This document shows, one piece after another, positions 25,277 through 34,044 of a stretch of DNA of 64,000 bases. The first letter of the stretch is position 1, and the number at the start of each line of letters is the position of its first letter. The notes below the pieces were generated by a model. The model did not search any database. It worked only from the letters and a program-made list of their open reading frames with translations, and was not told the origin of the DNA. The stretch comes from a virus, in IMG/VR virus record IMGVR_UViG_3300017987_000006, positions 114,260 to 178,259 of that record, one strand, 5' to 3'. The position numbers and the translations under genes are program-made.

Positions 25277-27283
25277 ATGGAACTTTTCCTGGATGATCCA
25301 AATGGCCTACCCAAGTTTGCTGCGGCCTTTACCAGGCTGTCCGAGAACCCGGACGAGTGGCAGGCGGAAATCGTCAACGAGCTGTTTCGTCAGGCCCCGT
25401 ACGCCGGTGAGTTCACGGCCAAGGTCATCATGAACGAACTGGACCCGGAACGTAGGTATGGGATGGGAGCCGTCGAGCTGAAGACCCGCCAGGCCGTGGG
25501 CCCCCAGGACCACTCTGTCCCGGAGTATGTCCAGGGCGTGAACAAGGTGTTGATCCCGGTTGTTATCAAGGAGGGCAAACTTTCCCCTCTGGACGTCTTC
25601 CTGAGCAGCGGCAAAGCTATGCCACTGACCGAGCACCGCCTCCGCAAGGCCATGTTCCGGCCACAGCTGTTCGAGGCCGTGGCCAAACGGCCAGGCGACC
25701 AGGACATGATGAACACGCTGTTCCCACCGTACCGTTCGGGGGGATTCGGCCTGGGCGGGAACAGCCGCGTGGGCACGATGGAGCAGGGCAAGACCGCCTC
25801 GGCAAACATCCCGCTCGTGGACGCAATCCACAACACCATCAAGGAGGCGGACGTAAAGCGTGTGGAAGATCAACTCAACGCTGACCCTACGCTGCAAGCC
25901 GCCATCCTCAGAAACGAGGCGACCGCGGGCTTCATGGCAAAGCTGGCGCGACCACGTAAAGCTCTGTCGGACAGGCAGCTGACCAAGATAGCGATGGGGC
26001 TCGTTCGGCCGAAGGTGATCCAGGTATCCAAGTCGCGCGGCGGGTTCATGATTAAGACCGCCGCGCCAGACACTCTCGCCCCAGAGGAAAACGAGGTCAC
26101 CCGTCCGGATGCGGAGTCCATCGTCGGCAAGGACGTCGTCAAGAACGTTGAGCGGGACGGGACCGTTACTATCTCCACCGACCCGGTCGTCCGCGACTCG
26201 TTGTCCGATGCTAAGATCAAGGTCGTCGATGAGTTCGGCGAGTATAAGGTCAGGACCAAGGACGGCAAGGAGCTCGTGGGGTGGGTCTTTCCACGCTGCG
26301 TCGATCTGGGGGGCGTCAACCTGGCGCTTGCCATCTTCTCCAACGGGTCCCAGTCAGGTGTGCAGGAGAACATCGCCGCCAGCCCGGTAGGCAAGGGCAC
26401 AAATCTGATCGATGGCGAGCCGGAGGGATTCGGTTGTTTCTACCTGGCACGCCAGGGTGGGGCCGTGGCCATCGTCCCGATGGACATCAAGGGGCACGGC
26501 GTTGGGCCGGATGGAACAGACGAGTTTCAGGTTTCCACGATGTTGGGCGACGCTGCTCGCATCCGCAAGGTGGAAGGGCTGAACAAGGTCGCAGAGATCG
26601 GAGACGGGGTCTACGGCATTCCCCAAGACTGCGGGTGGCTGCCACTCAGGAACATGACCAAGCTGGCCGATAGTGCCGACGAGTTCACCAAGACGGCGCA
26701 GGTGCGCGGCTCGCTAGATCGGATCGAGGTGATGTACGATCAGTCTGGCGTTTACAGCATGCGTGGCAAGCCGATGGAGAAGTTGGCCAGCGCTGGGGTC
26801 CGACACCAGTACGTCGACCAAGATCAGACCGTGTTTAACATGGCACTTCTGGGGGTCCATCCATCCACAGCAAAAGAAAAGCTCGCGGAGGCCCGCAAGG
26901 CTTCGCGATGGTGTTCAATCGAAGGAGTGAGGCCGGTCACTCTAGCATCTGAGAAGTACGCTGCGGCGAAGGCGGAGGCCCGCACGTTCATCGAGAACAT
27001 GCCTCGTATCAAGTCCCTGCTACTGAAGGAAGCAGCGGCCTTGGACGATCCCATGTCGGTAGACAAAGTGCTGTCGGTAGGGTTCCTGAACCCAGAGAAC
27101 ATCAGCACCTTCGTATCCTACCTGCCCGAGTTCGAGGACGTACTCAGCAAGCTCAGCGAGCTGTTGATCGCTTCAAGGCTCGGTCTGTCGACAGTGGACA
27201 CTGGGGCTCTCGAGCGCGTCGTGCAGCACTTGGATAAGGTGACTGGCGGGCTCAGAGAGTTAAACCAGCATCCACAGGCATGA
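25277..27283 (+). CDS. Large unknown virion-module protein rich in EKxA motifs
   Basis: This 668-residue protein is unrecognised. It begins MELFLDDPNGLPKFAAAFTR. Through its length it has repeated K-x-A peptides (QGKTA, LTKIA, MIKTA, LNKVA, MTKLA, FTKTA, MEKLA, LLKEA), the same short signature found in other virion proteins here. The central region (VVDEFGEYKVRTKDGKELVG, GWVFPRCVDLGG) is beta-rich. The C-terminal 150 residues are helical. Its stop overlaps the next ATG by 4 nt. A structural or injected protein is suggested by context only. Confidence 0.7.
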   Translation: MELFLDDPNGLPKFAAAFTRLSENPDEWQAEIVNELFRQAPYAGEFTAKVIMNELDPERRYGMGAVELKTRQAVGPQDHSVPEYVQGVNKVLIPVVIKEGKLSPLDVFLSSGKAMPLTEHRLRKAMFRPQLFEAVAKRPGDQDMMNTLFPPYRSGGFGLGGNSRVGTMEQGKTASANIPLVDAIHNTIKEADVKRVEDQLNADPTLQAAILRNEATAGFMAKLARPRKALSDRQLTKIAMGLVRPKVIQVSKSRGGFMIKTAAPDTLAPEENEVTRPDAESIVGKDVVKNVERDGTVTISTDPVVRDSLSDAKIKVVDEFGEYKVRTKDGKELVGWVFPRCVDLGGVNLALAIFSNGSQSGVQENIAASPVGKGTNLIDGEPEGFGCFYLARQGGAVAIVPMDIKGHGVGPDGTDEFQVSTMLGDAARIRKVEGLNKVAEIGDGVYGIPQDCGWLPLRNMTKLADSADEFTKTAQVRGSLDRIEVMYDQSGVYSMRGKPMEKLASAGVRHQYVDQDQTVFNMALLGVHPSTAKEKLAEARKASRWCSIEGVRPVTLASEKYAAAKAEARTFIENMPRIKSLLLKEAAALDDPMSVDKVLSVGFLNPENISTFVSYLPEFEDVLSKLSELLIASRLGLSTVDTGALERVVQHLDKVTGGLRELNQHPQA

Positions 27284-28155
27284 TTGAAGAGTACCGTAGC
27301 CCCAGCGAGTTCTTCATCCGCTTCTTGTTCTCGGCACAAGAAGATCCGGACGTGGATGAAGTGCGGGCCAAGTTGATCAACTTGGGTCTGGACTGTGTCG
27401 ATATATCCTACCTCGAGTCTCTGTCACAGACGATGGAGCCCAGGCCCGACGATTATCAGCCGGACAATCCACGCCACCGACCGACCAGGGAGTATTTGAA
27501 GAAGCATAAGATCTACGACATGTGGAATCCAACGCCGGCCGTCAAGGAGGCTCAGCTCATCCTCCTCGACGTTTTTTTACGTGAGAAGCTCGAGCCGATG
27601 CTTCTGTCCAGCATGCCTCATCACCAGATAGCCAACCGGTTGCGGAAGTACACCGCCATTGCATTGTCCGAACAGGGTGTCCTGGCCTACGCACACTACT
27701 TTTGGAACCGCTCATTGATGCCGCAGTCTCTTTGGGTTGACTACCTAAAGCGCCGCTTTGGGAACTCCTACGTTCAAGGCGTGCAGACCCCCCGCGACTT
27801 GGCCTCAAAACACATGCCGTGGGTGGTGAACATCTCTGGTCCGTATGGTACGTTCAACACGGCCGAAGCATCGGCCAGGATCGGACAGATCGCATTCAAG
27901 CACGCCCTGGAGCTGGAGCACGAGAAGGCCACGGTCGAGACGACGATGGCGCTCAAAAACTGTATGATCACTATCGAGAAAGCAGACGTAATCATGCGCC
28001 GCAGCGAGGTTGCACTGCGCGACGTGTTGCGGCAGTTCCAGCGGTTCCGTGTGAAGCTGGCTGACGCGAAGATCGTACCCATTCAACAGCTGACGGATGG
28101 GAACTACAGTAAGTCCGGAGAGGGTACGGACACGGACAACGAGGAAGACTTCTGA
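27280..28155 (+). CDS. Unknown protein upstream of terminase
   Basis: This 291-residue helical protein (MIEEYRSPSEFFIRFLFSAQ) contains aromatic-rich LAYAHYFWNRSLMPQSLWVD and a C-terminal coiled-coil-like stretch (HALELEHEKATVETTMALKN). It ends in an acidic tail (TDTDNEEDF). Two genes upstream of terL it could be a terminase small subunit or packaging factor, but I see no HTH to support this. ATGA overlap with the preceding gene. Confidence 0.65.
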   Translation: MIEEYRSPSEFFIRFLFSAQEDPDVDEVRAKLINLGLDCVDISYLESLSQTMEPRPDDYQPDNPRHRPTREYLKKHKIYDMWNPTPAVKEAQLILLDVFLREKLEPMLLSSMPHHQIANRLRKYTAIALSEQGVLAYAHYFWNRSLMPQSLWVDYLKRRFGNSYVQGVQTPRDLASKHMPWVVNISGPYGTFNTAEASARIGQIAFKHALELEHEKATVETTMALKNCMITIEKADVIMRRSEVALRDVLRQFQRFRVKLADAKIVPIQQLTDGNYSKSGEGTDTDNEEDF

Positions 28156-28168
28156 TCAGGAGGCTAAG

Positions 28169-28681
28169 GTGAATGATCTACCGAGACCAGCTTTCAGTAC
28201 TGTGGCTGAAATCGACAACGGCATTGACGTAGTAGGCAACGCTTCGGATACCACGGTGGAGAACGTGGAAAAGGCGGTCCCCGCGTGGACGCTCGTGTCT
28301 GACAGCAACATCGCCTGCGTCCGGTACCTCAAGTCGGGGGACGATTTGATCTACTGCATCTTTCGTGGAGCCGAGGTTCCTGAACGCTTCTGGGGAACGG
28401 GGGAGTTCGGGCTGTGCGTGTTGAGCGCCGTAGAAAGTAGTTGGCCGTACGACGACCCGAAGGTCGAGTTCATCCCGGCGCTATTTCGAGAAGAGGGCGT
28501 GGCTGACGATCCCCGCAGCGGTCCAGCGAAATATCCGGACTACTTCTACGGCGGGTACAGAGTGGAGGTGAAGAACGCGTTGAAGAAGCCGGTGTTGACG
28601 GAGGAGAAGATCGAGAAGCTGTCAGTCCGACTGGAGGAGGCAGCAGACGCCGCCATAGCTAAATGGTCGAACGGGAGCTAA
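28169..28681 (+). CDS. Unknown protein immediately upstream of the structured RNA region
   Basis: This 170-residue protein starts at GTG 28169, with AGGAGG five bases upstream; the longer frame to 28097 lies inside the previous gene. It is a mixed alpha/beta protein with RYLKSGDDLIYCIFRGAEVP and RFWGTGEFGLCVLSAVES and a helical C-terminus. No family recognised. The TAA stop runs into a G-rich hairpin that begins the large non-coding region before terL. Confidence 0.65.
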   Translation: MNDLPRPAFSTVAEIDNGIDVVGNASDTTVENVEKAVPAWTLVSDSNIACVRYLKSGDDLIYCIFRGAEVPERFWGTGEFGLCVLSAVESSWPYDDPKVEFIPALFREEGVADDPRSGPAKYPDYFYGGYRVEVKNALKKPVLTEEKIEKLSVRLEEAADAAIAKWSNGS

Positions 28682-29030
28682 AGGGGGGTGCGGCCCGCAG
28701 GCCGCCCACCATTGATCGACAAAGACGCACCGAGGCACAACATCCGCCTCGAATGGATGCGCGCTTTGCATCCTTCAGTGCGTCCTTGCCGAGCAGGCAT
28801 GTAGGCACTAAGTTGATCCAGCAAGGAGAAAACACCGTTGGTGTAAAACGCTCGGACGCGTTGGTACAGTCGTCCGTAGGACCGGTGCCCAATGAGCGAG
28901 GCGAACGACTCGGATGATGAACGTCGCTCGAACTTCAACTAGAGACGAACGTCTCGCTACGGCTGGTGAGGCCGCCTCCCTCTGTAGGGCCGGCAGGGAG
29001 GTGGAAACGCTAAGCGTGTTTCCATCAAAG
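28682..29030. ncRNA. Candidate large structured RNA next to terL
   Basis: About 350 nt without a convincing gene fold into many perfect helices. These include GCGGCC/GGCCGC at the left; GACGCAC/GTGCGTC enclosing hairpins CGAGGC/GCCTCG and GGATGC/GCATCC; CCTTGC/GCAAGG; ACACC/GGTGT; AACGC/GCGTT; CCGTAG/CTACGG enclosing GAGCGA/TCGCTC and GAGAC/GTCTC; then a 10-bp CCTCCCT helix and GGAAACGC/GTGTTTCC. Two helices contain G-U pairs only if read rightward. Against that, a GGTATAAG promoter at its right edge points leftward, and the left hairpin has a C(TGCG)G tetraloop on that strand. The strand is therefore unresolved. It matches no RNA class I can name. Confidence 0.6.
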
Positions 29031-29044
29031 ACCTTATACCGAAC
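29031..29044 (-). promoter_or_regulatory. GGTATAAG-class element at the right edge of the structured RNA
   Basis: Read leftward the sequence is TTCGGTATAAGGT, an excellent match to the recurring element. No leftward gene follows; the structured region does. It is also only about 20 nt before the terL start, which has no visible ribosome site. Confidence 0.5.
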
Positions 29045-29059
29045 AATGGACCATTATTG

Positions 29060-30937
29060 ATGCTTGTCGACCTTGCCAAAAAACGCCGTATCGAGGCCAA
29101 CAGGATCGTCCCTGTGTCTTATGTGGCCCAGGTCGGGGCCGATGGTAAGACCTACTCTGAGCCGTACCTCGATTACGCTGACGGCCCAGATGGAGAATAC
29201 GGGGCCGGGGAAGAGGAGTACTACGACTTCGATGATGAGCCTCGTGACCCAACCGCAGAGGAGTTCGCGGCAGGTAACTTTATCTACAATGTGTCCCCGT
29301 CCGAGTTCACAGAGACGGCAATCAAGATCGCTACCAGCGGCAAGGCGTCTAACTTCTCCTTCACCGAGCGCCCCTACCTGGCCCGCATCTACAACACTAA
29401 CTCCCCGAGAACATTACTAAAATTCGCGCGACAGACTGAAAAGAGCACGACGCTCGGCAACAAAATGATCTGCTACGCCTGTTTGATCAACCACTTTCGG
29501 GCGCTCTATGTAGCGCCGTCGGCGGAGCAGGCCAAGACGTTTTCCAATGACCGTATCGCAGATGTGATCAATCTGTCTCCGTTAGTCAAGGCGTACACCA
29601 ACACATATCTGACCAACGCAGTCTTCCAGAAGAAGTTCATCAACTACTCCAACATCCGACTCCGTTACGCCTACTTAACGGCCGACCGTGTGAGAGGAAT
29701 CCCTGCGGACAAGATCGATATTGACGAGCTGCAGGACATCCTGGTCGACAACATTCCCGTCATCGAGGAGTGTGCATCGCACTCGGAGTGGAAGATCTTC
29801 ACCTATTCCGGGACGCCCAAGTCGCTTGACAACACCATCGAGCACTACTGGTCAAACTTCTCCACGCAGAACGAGTGGGTCGTTCCCTGTGATCGTCACG
29901 GTACGCCAAATAATCCTTCGTCGTGGCACTGGAATATTTTAGACGAGGACAACATCGGCAAGGATGGACTCGTCTGCGACAGGTGCCACGAGCCCATCGA
30001 CCCGAACCATCCGATGGCGCAGTGGGCCGCCATGCAGCCGATGACGGACGCCAACAAGGACAAGGTTACCTACGAGGGGTACCGCATTCCTCAGATCATG
30101 GTGCCGTGGATCTTGAACAAAAAGGACGGCTGGGCAAGCGTCCTGGAGAGACAGGAGCGGTACAGCCGGCAGAAGTTCTACAACGAGGTCCTAGGTATCA
30201 GCTATGATTCAGGAACACGTCCCATTACCAAGGCACAGCTCAAAGCGTGCTGTAGGCCGGAGATTAGACCTGGAGACTACGAGCACTTCAGGTCTGTCAC
30301 CGCGGGAACTGAGGTCTTCGCTGGATTGGATTGGGGTACGGGAGAGCAATCCTACACAGTGATCTCCCTTGGCGCATACATGGGAACTGGCAACTTTACG
30401 ATCTTTTGGATCCATCGCTTCACCGGAAAAGACCTGGAGCCTCCGGCACAGCTAGATCGTATCTGTACGATCTTAACCCAGTTCAATGTCAAGCTGTGTG
30501 GCTGTGACTACGGCGGCGGGTTTGATCGCAACGATCACCTCATCAGAGCCTTTGGCCCGCAGAAGGTGTTCAAGTTTCAATACAACAATAACCAAAAGAA
30601 GGGGAAGGTGTACTGGGAGGAACGCCTGCGAAGATTCGCTGTGCACCGCACAGAGGTGATGAGCGATGTATTCGGGGCGCTGGTAAGGAAGCAGATCGAC
30701 CTGCCGAACTGGGATGACTTCATAGAGCCGTACGGTCAGGACATCTTGAATATCTTCAGCGAGTACAATGAGACGACCAGGATGACCAAGTTCAACCACG
30801 CGCCGGGAACGACGGACGATTCGTTCCACTCGATCTTGTACTGCTTCCTCGCCTCTATGATCAGATTCCCGCGCCCAGACATTATGGCCGAGATGCAGGA
30901 CACAGGGGAAGACGACTATCCAAAGCGGAGGCGGTAG
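29060..30937 (+). CDS. terL: Terminase large subunit
   Basis: This 625-residue packaging motor starts at ATG 29060 (a TTG sits just before). The ATPase domain has a Walker A-like RQTEKSTT near residue 124, with Glu where Gly is usual, and Walker B KIDIDELQD near residue 220. The coupling motif is TYSGTPKS. The C-terminal nuclease has the RNase H-like FAGLDWGTGEQSYTV, then CGCDYGGGFDRND, and a last Asp in TTDDSFHS. A CDRH plus CDRC zinc-binding insert lies near residues 275-315. There is no clear Shine-Dalgarno sequence. The enzyme cuts concatemeric DNA and drives it through the portal. Confidence 0.9.
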   Translation: MLVDLAKKRRIEANRIVPVSYVAQVGADGKTYSEPYLDYADGPDGEYGAGEEEYYDFDDEPRDPTAEEFAAGNFIYNVSPSEFTETAIKIATSGKASNFSFTERPYLARIYNTNSPRTLLKFARQTEKSTTLGNKMICYACLINHFRALYVAPSAEQAKTFSNDRIADVINLSPLVKAYTNTYLTNAVFQKKFINYSNIRLRYAYLTADRVRGIPADKIDIDELQDILVDNIPVIEECASHSEWKIFTYSGTPKSLDNTIEHYWSNFSTQNEWVVPCDRHGTPNNPSSWHWNILDEDNIGKDGLVCDRCHEPIDPNHPMAQWAAMQPMTDANKDKVTYEGYRIPQIMVPWILNKKDGWASVLERQERYSRQKFYNEVLGISYDSGTRPITKAQLKACCRPEIRPGDYEHFRSVTAGTEVFAGLDWGTGEQSYTVISLGAYMGTGNFTIFWIHRFTGKDLEPPAQLDRICTILTQFNVKLCGCDYGGGFDRNDHLIRAFGPQKVFKFQYNNNQKKGKVYWEERLRRFAVHRTEVMSDVFGALVRKQIDLPNWDDFIEPYGQDILNIFSEYNETTRMTKFNHAPGTTDDSFHSILYCFLASMIRFPRPDIMAEMQDTGEDDYPKRRR

Positions 30938-30942
30938 AGCTA

Positions 30943-30985
30943 AGGGGGTTTCTACGCCCCCCAACGCCCCCGCCGAAGCGGGGGA
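30943..30985. terminator. Bidirectional terminator hairpins after terL
   Basis: GGGGG/CCCCCC (30944-30962) is followed by CCCCCGC/GCGGGGG (30967-30984). The second hairpin has a TTCG tetraloop on the leftward strand and CGAA on the rightward one. It separates convergent genes. U-runs are weak on both strands. Confidence 0.6.
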
Positions 30986-30989
30986 CGCT

Positions 30990-31364
30990 CTAGCCGAGCC
31001 ACTTCTCGGCGAACCTCGTGACGAGTCTGGTGCGCTCCCAGCCCGCCATCCTGCTGATTCCTTCGAGGGCGAACGCGCCGCCTCCGGCGAAGCCGGCGAC
31101 AGCCGCGATGGCCGTCAGCTTCGACTTCTTGTTCCCGCCCCACAGGGCAGACAGGATCTCACTGAACCCCTCCGGCTGCTGGCCGACGAGGAACCAGGCC
31201 TCGATCTTCCGGTAGTCCTTCTCGGACAACTTCGCCTTGGCCTCTTTGAGGAGGGAGTTTACGGTGATCTCCTCCTCCTCCAGCCCCTTTAGCACCTCGG
31301 GGAACTCCTCGACCATCTGCTCCAGCAGCGGCTTCTGATTTTTTCGCTCTTTCCTGGTGGGCAT
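30990..31364 (-). CDS. Small protein with one membrane segment
   Basis: This 124-residue protein starts at ATG 31364 with AAGGAGAAGAGGC upstream. It has a basic start (MPTRKERKNQKP), a Glu-rich helix and one hydrophobic Gly/Ala stretch (TAIAAVAGFAGGGAFALEGI) that could cross a membrane. It ends with basic, aromatic residues. Function unknown. Leftward, with its own GGTATAAG-class promoter (GGGATAAG) at 31408. Confidence 0.55.
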   Translation of the reverse strand: MPTRKERKNQKPLLEQMVEEFPEVLKGLEEEEITVNSLLKEAKAKLSEKDYRKIEAWFLVGQQPEGFSEILSALWGGNKKSKLTAIAAVAGFAGGGAFALEGISRMAGWERTRLVTRFAEKWLG

Positions 31365-31405
31365 GCCTCTTCTCCTTGTTAAAGTTTTGGGATTCCCAGA
31401 CACTA

Positions 31406-31418
31406 TTCTTATCCCAGT
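31406..31418 (-). promoter_or_regulatory. GGTATAAG-class promoter (variant GGGATAAG)
   Basis: Read leftward, AACTGGGATAAGA occurs about 40 nt before the start at 31364. This is the usual distance for this element. Confidence 0.4.
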
Positions 31419-32170
31419 TTTTTGATCCGATTTGCACCAGATGGGTGTTGGATCTCAGAGGCGATGTAGCGATCTAGGGAATCCTCGGACTCTCCGAAGG
31501 AGGCGATGTGGCGCATTCGTACTGGCCCCACCCTTGCTGCGTGATTCTCCGATAGGATGAGCGCTGCTCTGGACAGGCTCTTGCGAGCTTTCTCAAGTAC
31601 GCGGTACGCCTGCTGCTGCTCTGGGTTGCCGGAGAAACCCTTGCGGCGGCGGAGGGCGGACATGAGGCCCAGGCAGAGCTCGTGGAATGGGTGCCACGGC
31701 TCGTGGTCCTGGGTGGGGCCGACCATCCTCTCCAACTCTATCTCGCTGAGCTGCAGAAAGACGTCTGCCCAGTCCCGCATCTTATCAAGGGGGACCTGCG
31801 TTAGATCTATGTCGAGATAGTCCGCGGCCTCATCGTACAATTCTATCAGCTCAGCTGTGCTGGAATCACGAAGCCCGGAAACATTCAAATCGGCTACGCG
31901 CATGAGGAAGTCTAGCCGGTCTTCCATGCTCTGGAGTTTGACCTTTACTCCGTGAAGTAGATCCCACAGATCGGATAAGTTGAGCTTTTTCTGGCCCGCT
32001 TCTTTGAGAGCGCGCAGGTCTGCCTTTCTGATCCACCACTTTTTGCCGTGGCCTCTGATCTTGCGTACTCTCAAAATGCCTGCCGAGATGTAGTTCTCGA
32101 CAGTCCTGGTGGTCTTGTTCAAGAACTTGGCGGAATCGACCACAGTCAAGTACTCTTGGACACTTCCCAT
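31409..32170 (-). CDS. MerR/excisionase-type HTH protein
   Basis: This 253-residue protein starts at ATG 32170, with GGAGG six bases upstream. The first 55 residues form a MerR or excisionase-like winged HTH (EYLTVVDSAKFLNKTTRTVE, then a wing with KKWWIRKADLRALKEAG). The rest is helical, with LLHGVKVKLQSMEDRLDFLM and other likely protein-protein contact helices. It is probably a DNA-binding regulator; longer starts at 32185 and 32197 are less well placed. It points away from the sigma70-like promoter at 32229, so it may control that divergent region. Confidence 0.65.
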   Translation of the reverse strand: MGSVQEYLTVVDSAKFLNKTTRTVENYISAGILRVRKIRGHGKKWWIRKADLRALKEAGQKKLNLSDLWDLLHGVKVKLQSMEDRLDFLMRVADLNVSGLRDSSTAELIELYDEAADYLDIDLTQVPLDKMRDWADVFLQLSEIELERMVGPTQDHEPWHPFHELCLGLMSALRRRKGFSGNPEQQQAYRVLEKARKSLSRAALILSENHAARVGPVRMRHIASFGESEDSLDRYIASEIQHPSGANRIKKLG

Positions 32171-32228
32171 CGGTTTCCTCCACATGCTACTCTCCATAAG
32201 TACCAACTGGACCGAATCGCGGCAAGAA

Positions 32229-32257
32229 TTGACCGATCTGTTTTTGGGGCGTAGTAT
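32229..32257 (+). promoter_or_regulatory. Sigma70-like promoter for the head module
   Basis: TTGACC and TAGTAT are separated by exactly 17 nt, 20 nt before the start at 32278. It is a good match to consensus and divergent from the HTH regulator gene. Confidence 0.65.
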
Positions 32258-32277
32258 TTGCTCCTTGAGAGGTGAAC

Positions 32278-33438
32278 ATGCCAAGCACCAGGGATGAGGG
32301 CTCGATCCCCCAGGGTATTCTCGAGCAGGCGTCAGCCAAAAGTGTTGATCCCGCTCATCTTCAGTTTCTAGGCAAGCAGGCCGCCGCGCTCTACGCCGAA
32401 AACAAGACGAAGCTGTCCGAGGCCGTCGTCAACGTCATCGGTAGAGAGGACCTCGGCCCCGAACACACACGCCGTGTGTGCGAGTTCGCCAACCAAGCCG
32501 CCTTCCAGAACGAGTGGGAAAAGGGCGGCTCCGTGCGTAACATCGAGTTCGAGGGCGGGGTGGCAGATCCATCCGAGGTCTTGAAAGAGATGCACGATGG
32601 GGCCAGGGACGATGCCGTCCGCGTGAGCTCGGACTACGATGCTCCGCCCCCGGCACGTGAGCGGGCGGACAGCTCGGTGGAGAATGAGATCTTCGGCAAG
32701 TACGCGCAGGCCAGCGTGCATCCATCGGAGGTCCCCTCCGGCATGCCGGACCTGTACGCTCTGCGGACGTCAATCAATGGGGCACAAGATCACATCCACT
32801 CCAAGATCTCAGGCCTCGAGGTCACCAAGGAGGCCGTGGAACGCGACCTGGGCGATGAGGTCTGCAACGCGGTCTTGAATGGCTCCAGCCTGTACAAGAT
32901 CGGCAGCGCCTGGACGAACTACACCGATCGGCCGGAGGTTTTTGAGGATGCCATGTCCGTTTCGATCTCCAGGATGGCCGAGCGCGGCGTGACCAAGAAC
33001 ACTCAAGAGGTCGAGAAGCTGGCCTCCCCGTCCGCTGTCGGTACGCTCCCGAACCCGAAGCACCCCGTCATCTCCCGCTTCGTGGAGTTCGTGAAGATCG
33101 CTACGGAGCTACACAAGCTCAAGGGCGCTCAGGACGTCCTCAGTGAAAAGACAGTCGAGGTGAACGAGGCAATCAAAGAGGCGGAGGGAGGAAAGGGCGG
33201 GCTACTCAAGGGACTGTATGCCGCGGGGAAGGGCGCACACAAGGCGTACTGGGGAGCGGGCAAGAAGATGTCCCAGGAGATGGCCAAGGCTGGTATCGAG
33301 AGCCCGACGGCGCACCTGTTAGCGAAGGCTGCGCCCACCGCGGGGGCAGTGGTCGCTGGGAAGGCGGCGTACGATTCTCCAACCGGTCAGCGCATCCGGT
33401 GGAAGATCCAAGATGCGGAATACCAAGATGCGGAATAG
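32278..33438 (+). CDS. Unknown virion protein, first of the head module
   Basis: This 386-residue protein starts at ATG 32278 after GAGAGG; a GTG two codons earlier overlaps that ribosome site. It is largely helical, with PSEVPSGMPDLYALRTSING and VEKLASPSAVG (an EKxA motif), and a basic C-terminal Gly/Ala-rich region (GAHKAYWGAGKKMSQEMAKA). The last residues repeat QDAEYQDAE, produced by a 15-bp tandem duplication. No family recognised. Confidence 0.65.
   Translation: MPSTRDEGSIPQGILEQASAKSVDPAHLQFLGKQAAALYAENKTKLSEAVVNVIGREDLGPEHTRRVCEFANQAAFQNEWEKGGSVRNIEFEGGVADPSEVLKEMHDGARDDAVRVSSDYDAPPPARERADSSVENEIFGKYAQASVHPSEVPSGMPDLYALRTSINGAQDHIHSKISGLEVTKEAVERDLGDEVCNAVLNGSSLYKIGSAWTNYTDRPEVFEDAMSVSISRMAERGVTKNTQEVEKLASPSAVGTLPNPKHPVISRFVEFVKIATELHKLKGAQDVLSEKTVEVNEAIKEAEGGKGGLLKGLYAAGKGAHKAYWGAGKKMSQEMAKAGIESPTAHLLAKAAPTAGAVVAGKAAYDSPTGQRIRWKIQDAEYQDAE
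33408..33437 (+). repeat. Tandem 15-bp duplication at a gene end
   Basis: CCAAGATGCGGAATA occurs twice head to tail, encoding the final YQDAE repeat before the stop codon. Confidence 0.7.
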
Positions 33439-33447
33439 AGGCGAACC

Positions 33448-34044
33448 ATGGAAGACGACGTCAGGTCAGCCCTACGGGGCTTGAATGAAGAGCGGGCCAA
33501 GGTGGCCTCTACCAAGGCTGCCAGCCTGTGGCAGGGGTTCAAAGCCGCGCTCACTCCCGTGCTCAAGGACACTGCCGCTTCAGCCACAGCTGCGGCCGCC
33601 ATCACGGCAGCCGGATACGGGGCGAAGAAAGGCTTCGATGCCATCCACGAGCGTGTCATGAAGCCCCGGGCGTTTCGCACCATGGTGGAAGAAAATCCGT
33701 TCCTGAAGAAGAGGAACCAAAAAGACGTTCAGCGCACGTTCAACACGCTGTACGCGCTGAATCCGAAGATGGCGAAAGACCCGCTCATCGCCGGCGGGTT
33801 TGTCGGCAAGCATACCGAGCGAACCGAAGTCGAGGACATGGGAGCCTATGTCGATCCACGCTCGGCCTCTCTTATGGCCGACATCGGTGGACGTCGCAAG
33901 GAACCTGTCTTCGAGGCGTTCACCGCCAGGGCGGTAAAGCCGCGCGAGCCGAAAGAAGGACACTACTGGTCCAAACAACCGGTCCAGCCGGCGGGACCCA
34001 AGAAGGTCTTCATGACCAGGAACGATCGACGCGGCCGAAGGTAG
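33448..34044 (+). CDS. Unknown basic virion-module protein
   Basis: This 198-residue protein begins MEDDVRSALRGLNEERAKVA. It has an Ala-rich hydrophobic stretch (SATAAAAITAAGYGAKKGFD, near residue 45) and a basic, Pro-rich C-terminus (KKVFMTRNDRRGRR). Its stop directly abuts the protease ATG. It may be a protease partner or injected protein; no family recognised. Confidence 0.6.
   Translation: MEDDVRSALRGLNEERAKVASTKAASLWQGFKAALTPVLKDTAASATAAAAITAAGYGAKKGFDAIHERVMKPRAFRTMVEENPFLKKRNQKDVQRTFNTLYALNPKMAKDPLIAGGFVGKHTERTEVEDMGAYVDPRSASLMADIGGRRKEPVFEAFTARAVKPREPKEGHYWSKQPVQPAGPKKVFMTRNDRRGRR

Noticed and set aside
26239-26250. Additional rightward TATAAGG promoter
   Set aside because: It lies within a conserved-looking coding stretch far from any start and lacks the GG that precedes the element elsewhere.
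28663-28938. Short open frames on both strands in the region before terL
   Set aside because: They lack ribosome sites and cross the RNA-like helices; the helix pattern explains the sequence better than either frame.
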